DNA of 7,431 nucleotides, taken from positions 1-7,431 of the forward strand of contig CAIVTL010000606.1 of assembly GCA_903908785.1 (NCBI GenBank), in the 5' to 3' direction. The notes beneath the pieces are model-generated. The model did not search any database, was not told where the DNA came from, and saw only the letters and a list, made by a program, of their open reading frames with translations. This document shows positions 1 to 3,928 of the stretch, piece by piece. Numbering within the stretch: the first letter of the stretch is position 1; each line of letters starts with the position of its first letter. Source of the stretch: Caldifarciminota bacterium (GTDB lineage: Bacteria; Hydrothermota; Tepidihabitantia; Tepidihabitantales; Tepidihabitantaceae). The position numbers were made by a program, and so were the translations under genes.

Positions 1-28
1 AAGGCGGAAGGATGAAGGCGTAGGGATG
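1..28 (+). repeat. Short-period purine-rich repeat ahead of ftsX
   Basis: The bases before ftsX read as consecutive degenerate heptamers: AAGGCGG, AAGGATG, AAGGCGT, AGGGATG. The last unit contains the ftsX ATG (26-28). The tract also carries the only plausible Shine-Dalgarno sequence, GAAGG at 14-18, seven bases from the ATG. Stop codons for an upstream gene, probably ftsE, are available at 13-15 (TGA) and 21-23 (TAG), but that gene lies outside the window. The tract is short and cut by the window edge, so calling it a repeat rests on its 7-base rhythm and on the similar tracts downstream. Confidence 0.5.
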
Positions 29-907
29 AGACTCAGCTACCTGTTCCAGGAGACGTTCCGCAGCATCAGCCGCAATCGCGGCAGCTTCATCCTCGCCGCC
101 ACCGTCCAGGCCATCTGCCTGATCCTGCTCTCAATCTTCATCGTCCTGACCTGGAACGTCGTCCGGCTCTCCGCGACGGCGAGCCGGAGAATCGAACTCT
201 ACGCGTTCGTCACTGAGCAGGCCGAGCCCGAACTGCTCAAAGGAAGAATTGGCGCACTCGACGGTGTGGCTCAGGCGCGCTATGTCTCCAAGGATGAGGC
301 GCTCACCGAACTCCGCTCGGACCTGGGCCCGGACAGCGGTCTGGTTGACGCCCTGGGCGAGAATCCGCTGCCGCCGTCCGTCCGCATCACCGTCCGCCCC
401 GGCTTCGCGTCGGCCGCCGAGTTGGAAGGAATCGAGAGAAAGACCATGCTCATGCCGGGAGTCACCGAGGTCTGGTCCGGCAAGGAGATGATTGAACGAC
501 TCAGCCGCATCACCCGGACCGTGCTCTTCCTCGACATCGGCATCCTGGTCATCGTCTTCTGCGCGGTCCTCTTTATCGCGTTCCAGACCGTCGAGTCTTC
601 AATCGCGTCGCGTCGCCACGAGATTGAAATCATGGAACTGGTGGGCGCCACCGACGCCACGGTGCGCCTGCCGTTTATCATCGAAGGCACCTGCCAGGGG
701 TTGCTGGGCGGCCTTGCGGCGTTCGTGCTCGTCCTGGTCCTGCACCGCATCACCGCCGCCGCCATACCGGCGTCTACCCTGCCGACCGGGATCGTCGTGC
801 TCGCCGACCTGGTTCTGGGCGCGTTCTCCGGCACGGTCGGGTCGCTCATGGCGTTGAGCCGCATTCATCGCGTCCCGCAGGTCGAAAGCGGGAATAGTGA
901 AGAGTGA
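26..907 (+). CDS. ftsX: Cell division protein FtsX (permease-like subunit of FtsEX)
   Basis: FtsX is the inner-membrane subunit of the FtsEX complex, which couples ATP hydrolysis by FtsE to activation of cell-wall hydrolases at the division site. The 293-residue product has the family layout and a typical length. It has a basic amphipathic N-terminus, a first membrane segment (about 20-46) and a periplasmic domain (about 47-165) with a conserved-looking NPLPPSV at 113-119. Three more membrane segments follow (about 166-188, 222-244 and 256-277). Between segments 2 and 3 lies the FtsX signature RRHEIEIMELVGAT (196-209), followed by RLPFIIEG. The start is ATG 26: the ATG at 12 runs into a stop after three codons, and GAAGG at 14-18 is well placed as a ribosome binding site. 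The last residues (ESGNSEE) and the TGA stop are encoded by a heptamer repeat tract. The following envC-type gene starts 38 bases later, matching the known FtsX-EnvC partnership. Confidence 0.93.
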   Translation: MRLSYLFQETFRSISRNRGSFILAATVQAICLILLSIFIVLTWNVVRLSATASRRIELYAFVTEQAEPELLKGRIGALDGVAQARYVSKDEALTELRSDLGPDSGLVDALGENPLPPSVRITVRPGFASAAELEGIERKTMLMPGVTEVWSGKEMIERLSRITRTVLFLDIGILVIVFCAVLFIAFQTVESSIASRRHEIEIMELVGATDATVRLPFIIEGTCQGLLGGLAAFVLVLVLHRITAAAIPASTLPTGIVVLADLVLGAFSGTVGSLMALSRIHRVPQVESGNSEE

Positions 908-959
908 ACGGTGAAAGGCGGGCGGGAAATTGTGAATGGTGAATAGTGAAAAGTGAAAG
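883..959 (+). repeat. GTGAANN heptamer array spanning the ftsX-envC junction
   Basis: Units keep an unbroken 7-base phase: GAAAGCG, GGGAATA, GTGAAGA, GTGAACG, GTGAAAG, GCGGGCG, GGAAATT, GTGAATG, GTGAATA, GTGAAAA, GTGAAAG. Six of the eleven begin GTGAA. The TGA that ends ftsX (905-907) and the GTG that starts envC (946-948) both lie within units. Each GTGA contains overlapping start (GTG) and stop (TGA) triplets, and period 7 rotates through all three frames, so the array closes every frame and offers a start in each. Confidence 0.85.
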
Positions 960-980
960 ACGGATTCGAGTTTCACTATT
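942..980. repeat. Inverted repeat around the envC start
   Basis: AATAGTGAAA (942-951) is perfectly complementary to TTTCACTATT (971-980), with a 19-base loop. The left arm contains the envC GTG start (946-948), so a hairpin in the mRNA would bury it. Further heptamer copies offer alternative pairings: GTGAATA 939-945 with TATTCAC 991-997, and GAAGAGTGAA 899-908 with TTCACTCTTC 993-1002. There is no T-run, so a terminator is unlikely. A regulatory effect is only an inference. Confidence 0.55.
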
Positions 981-2217
981 TCTGCTTCTCTATTCACTCT
1001 TCCTGAGCACCGCGCTCCCGGCCCAGCCGTCCCTGCCCCTGGCCCCCCGAACCCCCGCTCTCTCTGACAGCGGCCGCGGCGGCCAGCCCCCGAACCCCGA
1101 CTCGGTCTCGCTCCCAACTCCCGACTCGGTTGACGTCCAGCAGCTCGACCGGGAGATCCAGGAGAACCAGTTGAACCTGGAACAGACGCAGAAACGCCTC
1201 GCCGAGACCAGCGGCAGGCTGGCCGAACTGACTGCGAAGGAACAGGCCGGCCTCGCCCGACTCGCCTCACTCGAGGAACAGGTGAGCCTGACCCGGAAGT
1301 ACATTCGCCAGTTGGAGGACCAGGCCGCGGCCCGCACCCGCGAAATCGCCCAGGTCGCGCGACAAATCCAGCAGACCACAACCGAGGTGACGAAGCGCCA
1401 ACAGGACATCGGCCGCCGCCTGACCGGCATCTACAAGTACGGCCGGCTCTACCCGCTGGAAGCGCTGTTGTCAACCCGAAGCCTCCCCGAAATCTACCGC
1501 AAGATGCTGTACCTGCGCTGGGTTGCCCGCGGCGACCAGCGGCTCGCCGCCGAACTATCGCAATTGAACCTCCGGCTTGCCCTGCAGCGAACGCGACTGG
1601 TTGCCGCCCACACCGGACTCGAACGCCTGCAGCGCGAGCAGCTCGTCCAGCAGAGTACGCTCGACGCCGCAGTGGCGGCCGAATCCGCGCTGCTCAAGAA
1701 GGTCCGTGGCGAGAAAGAAGCGAGTGCGGCTCTCCAGCAGCAACTCGCGGAGTCGGCCGGCCGGCTGCAGCAGTTGCTCGCCGGTCTTCAGCACCGGAAG
1801 GAACAGGCTCGAGACTTTGCCATTTCCCCTTCTGACTTCGCCGCTTCCAAAGGCAACCTGCCCTGGCCGCTCCGCGGCAAGGTCATCGCCGCGTTCGGCT
1901 CTCAAGTCCATCCGCGCTACAAAACTCGGACCAACAACCTTGGCATCGACATCAAGGCCGGGCCGGGAGCGCAGGTCCGGTCGGTAGCGTCCGGCCGGGT
2001 GGTGTATGCCGACCAGTTCATGGGTTATGGCAATCTCGTCATCGTTGACCACGGTGCCGGCTTCTACTCCCTGTACGCCAACCTCGATGAGATGACTCCG
2101 AAGGTCGGCGCCGACGTGGCCATCGGCACCCAAGTCGGGACCGCCGGCGACTACCTCCACTTCGAAATCAGGAAAGACGGAAAGCCGGTCAACCCGATTG
2201 ACTGGCTGAAGCCCTGA
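946..2217 (+). CDS. envC: EnvC-like murein hydrolase activator (coiled coil plus degenerate LytM/M23 domain)
   Basis: The 423-residue product is probably secreted and should activate cell-wall amidases when moved by FtsEX. It has a signal peptide (about 1-26, hydrophobic core 9-24, cleavage plausible after ALPA), a Pro/Ser-rich stretch (27-62) and a long coiled coil (about 63-290). The coiled coil contains the EnvC/PcsB-type segment IYKYGRLYPLEALLS (162-176). A C-terminal M23/LytM domain follows (about 304-423: LPWPLRG, GIDIKAG, YLHFEIR, NPIDWL). Active M23 enzymes use HxxxD, a His in a YAHL-like motif, and HxH. Here the first His is Asn331 (Asp335 is kept), the second is Asn379 (YANL), and HxH is Tyr403-Leu-His405. 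The loop before the last motif is also about five residues short. The domain is therefore probably inactive, as in E. coli EnvC. The start is GTG 946: an in-frame TGA lies at 940-942, and only a weak GGTGA (938-942) precedes it. A stand-alone M23 peptidase is less likely given the lost ligands and the neighbouring ftsX. Confidence 0.87.
   Translation: MKSERRIRVSLFLLLYSLFLSTALPAQPSLPLAPRTPALSDSGRGGQPPNPDSVSLPTPDSVDVQQLDREIQENQLNLEQTQKRLAETSGRLAELTAKEQAGLARLASLEEQVSLTRKYIRQLEDQAAARTREIAQVARQIQQTTTEVTKRQQDIGRRLTGIYKYGRLYPLEALLSTRSLPEIYRKMLYLRWVARGDQRLAAELSQLNLRLALQRTRLVAAHTGLERLQREQLVQQSTLDAAVAAESALLKKVRGEKEASAALQQQLAESAGRLQQLLAGLQHRKEQARDFAISPSDFAASKGNLPWPLRGKVIAAFGSQVHPRYKTRTNNLGIDIKAGPGAQVRSVASGRVVYADQFMGYGNLVIVDHGAGFYSLYANLDEMTPKVGADVAIGTQVGTAGDYLHFEIRKDGKPVNPIDWLKP
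971..1005 (-). repeat. Inverted heptamer tract encoding the EnvC signal-peptide core
   Basis: On the plus strand the tract reads TTTCACT, ATTTCTG, CTTCTCT, ATTCACT, CTTCCTG. This is the reverse complement of the GTGAANN family found 12 bases upstream. In the envC frame, period 7 (21 bases, seven codons) gives the seven-residue repetition SLFLLLY then SLFL, which is the hydrophobic core of the signal peptide. The first and fourth units match the family best; the others are diverged. Confidence 0.7.
1043..1130 (+). repeat. C-rich direct repeats encoding the Pro/Ser linker of EnvC
   Basis: The 12-mer CCCCCGAACCCC occurs at 1044-1055 and 1087-1098, and the 11-mer CCCGACTCGGT occurs at 1096-1106 and 1120-1130. 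The second pair, 24 bases apart and in frame, encodes PDSV twice (residues 51-54 and 59-62). The same 12-mer occurs in the sprA linker, at 5044-5055 on the minus strand. The encoded stretch separates the signal peptide from the coiled coil and looks unstructured. Confidence 0.55.
1813..1847 (+). repeat. Heptamer repeat inside envC, between coiled coil and LytM domain
   Basis: Units GACTTTG, CCATTTC, CCCTTCT, GACTTCG, CCGCTTC encode DFAISPSDFAAS, the linker before the LytM domain. Bases 1813-1827 are an exact reverse complement of 2240-2254 in the envC-holB gap (15 of 15). Bases 1821-1839 match 2378-2396 at the holB start in 18 of 19 positions. The linker therefore belongs to the same repeat family as the intergenic tracts. 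Confidence 0.75.
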
Positions 2218-2310
2218 GGTGAAGTAGAAAGTGGAAAGTGGAAATGGCAAAGTCCCGACTTTGTACTTTCCACTGTCACTTCTCCTTCGTCACTTCCCTT
2301 CGTGAACTAG
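2218..2310. repeat. Heptamer repeat with inverted arms, envC-holB gap, proximal half
   Basis: The tract begins at the base after the envC stop. It reads GGTGAAG, TAGAAAG, TGGAAAG, TGGAAAT, GGCAAAG, and then turns into the complementary strand of the same motif: TCCCGAC, TTTGTAC, TTTCCAC, TGTCACT, TCTCCTT, CGTCACT, TCCCTTC. The head-to-head arrangement makes a hairpin: GTGGAAAGT (2231-2239) pairs with ACTTTCCAC (2265-2273), and inside it CAAAGT (2248-2253) pairs with ACTTTG (2258-2263). No T-run follows, so I do not call a terminator. Confidence 0.75.
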
Positions 2311-2328
2311 GGTGAAGAAGAACTTGGC

Positions 2329-2406
2329 AATGACGAGGTCCGGTCATTTGTCATTTCCACTTTCCCCTTTCCTTTGTCATTTCCCCTTGTGACTTCCCGA
2401 CTTTGT
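2329..2406 (-). repeat. Heptamer repeat running into the holB start
   Basis: Pyrimidine-rich units TCATTTG, TCATTTC, CACTTTC, CCCTTTC, CTTTGTC, ATTTCCC, CTTGTGA, CTTCCCG, ACTTTGT cover 2344-2406. AATGAC (2329-2334) and GTCATT (2343-2348) form a short inverted repeat at the turn. CCCGACTTTGT at 2396-2406 repeats 2254-2264. Both candidate holB starts, TTG 2374 and GTG 2389, are inside the tract, which contains no Shine-Dalgarno-like purine run. Confidence 0.7.
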
Positions 2407-3537
2407 CTGCCCATAGTCGGCCAGGCGAGCGCGGTCCGGTTCTTGGAATCATGGCTGGCCAACGGCACGCTCCCGCCGCTGTTGTTTGTCGGGCCGCCCG
2501 GCGTGGGCAAGCGAACCGCGGCGCTGCTGCTGGCGCAGGCGGCGAATTGCTCCGCCGAGGACGGAAACCCCAAATCCCAAGCACCAAATCCCAAACAAAC
2601 CCCAAATCCCAAATCGGCAATCGGCAATCGACAATCGGCCATGCCCTGCGGGGTCTGCCGGAGCTGCCGTGCCATCGCCCGGCTCAACTACCCGGACCTT
2701 AAGCTGTTTCTCCCGATTCGCCTGCCGAAGAAAGACTCGGAGCCCGACGATGTCGCCGCCGCGATGCTGGCGCGTTACCCGGAGTTCGCTCTCGGGCAGG
2801 CACAGCCAGTGCCGGACCAGAAGCTGAAGCTACCAATCGATGCAGTACGTTGGCTCCGCACGGAGATGGCGAAGCCCCCGCTGCAGGCCCGTCGCCGGTT
2901 CTTCGTGCTGCTCCACGCGCACCAGATGAACAACGAGGCAGCGAACGCGCTGCTCAAGACGCTGGAGGAACCACAGGTCCAGAGCACGCTCATCCTCACG
3001 TCGGCGAGCCCGGCCGCTTTGCCGGCGACCATCCGCTCGCGCTGCCAGATTGTCCGGTTCTCGGCCATCACCCGGGATGCCATGCGCGGCTGGTTGCAGG
3101 AGAACACCGGTTCTTCGTCGGCTGACGCCGAACTGGCCGCTTCCGTATCCGAAGGCTCAATCGGTGCGGCGCTGCGGTTTCTTGAGAACCGCGAGGACTT
3201 CCTCGTCGAGCCGGTGGTGCAGTACTTTGCGGGACGACACGGCTCGAACGAACAAGCTGTCCTGACCACTCTGGAGGCAATGAGGGATGCTCCACCCGCG
3301 GCCGTGGTCGGCACCTTGCTGTTTCTCTATCGGGAGGCGCTGCGGGTCAAGCTGGGCGGGGATTCTCCCTATGCGCGGCGCAGTCCGGGTATCGTCGAAC
3401 GAAGCGCCGGGCAGGACGCGAGCTACTTGCGCCGGGCAGTCAAGTTCCTGCTGTCGCGCAGCCGCGAAGCCGGCCTGAATGTGAACGCACGGTTGTTCAA
3501 CTACAGTCTGCTGACGACGCTCCGGCCACCGAGCTAG
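2374..3537 (+). CDS. holB: DNA polymerase III delta-prime subunit (clamp loader)
   Basis: Delta-prime is part of the clamp loader that places the beta sliding clamp on primed DNA. The 387-residue product has an N-terminal IVGQ motif (14-17), then P-loop GPPGVGK (40-46) followed by Arg47 where ATPases have Ser/Thr. A Cys4 zinc module (C59, C92, C95, C98) follows, then NNEAANALLKTLEEP (186-200), typical of DnaX and delta-prime, and an SRC motif (222-224) after ATIR. The Walker B position reads FFVLLHAHQMN (177-187) without acidic residues, so the protein probably does not hydrolyse ATP. The first two zinc cysteines are 32 residues apart instead of about eight; a heptamer repeat (about 2563-2640) fills the extra space. 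This, with a longer middle section, explains a length above the usual 330 or so. The start is uncertain: TTG 2374 or GTG 2389, both in repeat sequence without a ribosome binding site. An in-frame TAG at 2308-2310 limits upstream extension. Confidence 0.88.
   Translation: MSFPLVTSRLCLPIVGQASAVRFLESWLANGTLPPLLFVGPPGVGKRTAALLLAQAANCSAEDGNPKSQAPNPKQTPNPKSAIGNRQSAMPCGVCRSCRAIARLNYPDLKLFLPIRLPKKDSEPDDVAAAMLARYPEFALGQAQPVPDQKLKLPIDAVRWLRTEMAKPPLQARRRFFVLLHAHQMNNEAANALLKTLEEPQVQSTLILTSASPAALPATIRSRCQIVRFSAITRDAMRGWLQENTGSSSADAELAASVSEGSIGAALRFLENREDFLVEPVVQYFAGRHGSNEQAVLTTLEAMRDAPPAAVVGTLLFLYREALRVKLGGDSPYARRSPGIVERSAGQDASYLRRAVKFLLSRSREAGLNVNARLFNYSLLTTLRPPS
2563..2640 (+). repeat. In-frame heptamer insertion in the HolB zinc module
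   Basis: Units of the type AAATCCC (2572, 2586, 2604) are followed by AAATCGG, CAATCGG, CAATCGA, CAATCGG (2611-2638); the 7-base phase slips once near 2600. The tract encodes NPKSQAPNPK, then QTPNPKSAIGNRQSA, between zinc ligands C59 and C92. Against the usual C-x8-C-x2-C-x2-C spacing the excess is 24 residues (72 bases), close to the length of the tract, so the repeat accounts for the insertion. Confidence 0.85.
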
Positions 3538-3553
3538 GCGCCCGGTCGCCGCG
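3538..3553. other. Convergent intergenic gap of 16 bases
   Basis: This is the only space between the holB stop (plus strand) and the comEA-like stop (minus strand). I see no hairpin with a T-run, so any terminator for either block must overlap coding sequence or be of another type. Confidence 0.6.
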
Positions 3554-3928
3554 CTATCGGCCTGAGTCCGGGGCAGCCGTACTATCCGGAGGCCCAACCA
3601 CGAGCAAATCTTTGAGGCTGGCGTACCGTTTGGGTCCGATGCCGGGAACTCCGCGGAGTTCATTGAGGTTGCGGAATCCGCCGTGTTGCCGGCGGTACTG
3701 GATGATGCGGGCGGCGATGACCGGACCGATTCCGGGGAGGGCGTCGAGTTGCGGCTGTGTGGCCCGGTTGAGGTCGAGGGGCGCGGCGGAAGCAGGGGAC
3801 GGAGGGGACGAAAGGGACGAGATGGACGAGGGGCGCGGAAGGCGGGCGTGTTTATACTGGAGGATGCCGGCACCGGCGAGGAGGGTTGCTGCCAACAGCA
3901 GAATGACGGCCCGTTCTTGCCGGCTCAC
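3554..3928 (-). CDS. comEA: ComEA-like helix-hairpin-helix DNA-binding protein
   Basis: The 124-residue product has an N-terminal membrane anchor (about 7-23), a low-complexity Ser/Pro linker (about 31-50), and a ComEA-type domain opening LDLNRAT (51-57). The domain holds two helix-hairpin-helix motifs, LPGIGPVIAARI (64-75) and VPGIGPKRYASL (94-105). ComEA proteins bind double-stranded DNA without sequence specificity outside the inner membrane and help draw it in during natural transformation. Many bacteria carry small proteins of this type without a demonstrated competence role, so uptake is an inference and no other com gene is visible. The GTG start (3928-3926) shares one base with the TAG stop of the upstream sprA-type gene (TAGTG), and there is no clear Shine-Dalgarno sequence, which suggests translation by reinitiation. 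The linker is encoded by a 9-base repeat. Confidence 0.82.
   Translation of the reverse strand: MSRQERAVILLLAATLLAGAGILQYKHARLPRPSSISSLSSPPSPASAAPLDLNRATQPQLDALPGIGPVIAARIIQYRRQHGGFRNLNELRGVPGIGPKRYASLKDLLVVGPPDSTAAPDSGR
3795..3839 (-). repeat. Nine-base tandem repeat encoding the ComEA linker
   Basis: On the plus strand five degenerate units run GGGGACGGA, GGGGACGAA, AGGGACGAG, ATGGACGAG, GGGCGCGGA. Because nine is a multiple of three, the protein shows a three-residue rhythm (PSS, ISS, LSS, PPS) between membrane anchor and DNA-binding domain. Copy-number change here would lengthen or shorten the tether without a frameshift. Confidence 0.75.

Noticed and set aside
599..1474. Long minus-strand open frame across the ftsX-envC junction
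   Set aside because: It lies antisense to two well-supported genes, has an Arg/Gly/Pro-rich composition typical of GC-rich antisense frames, and its only structured part (SLFTIHNF-type repetition) is the translated heptamer array.
2231..2273. Rho-independent terminator after envC
   Set aside because: The hairpin is real but AT-leaning with an internal loop, and no T-run follows; it is explained by head-to-head heptamer arms.
2563..2640. CRISPR-like array
   Set aside because: The units are only 7 bases and contiguous, with no spacers, leader or cas genes.
2374..3537. holB as a broken gene because of the insertion and the missing start signal
   Set aside because: The frame is intact from IVGQ to the end, all four zinc cysteines and the SRC motif are present, and the insertion is in frame.
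2374..3537. dnaX (tau/gamma) instead of holB
   Set aside because: The Walker B acidic residues and the P-loop Ser/Thr are missing, and there is no long C-terminal tau extension; this fits delta-prime.
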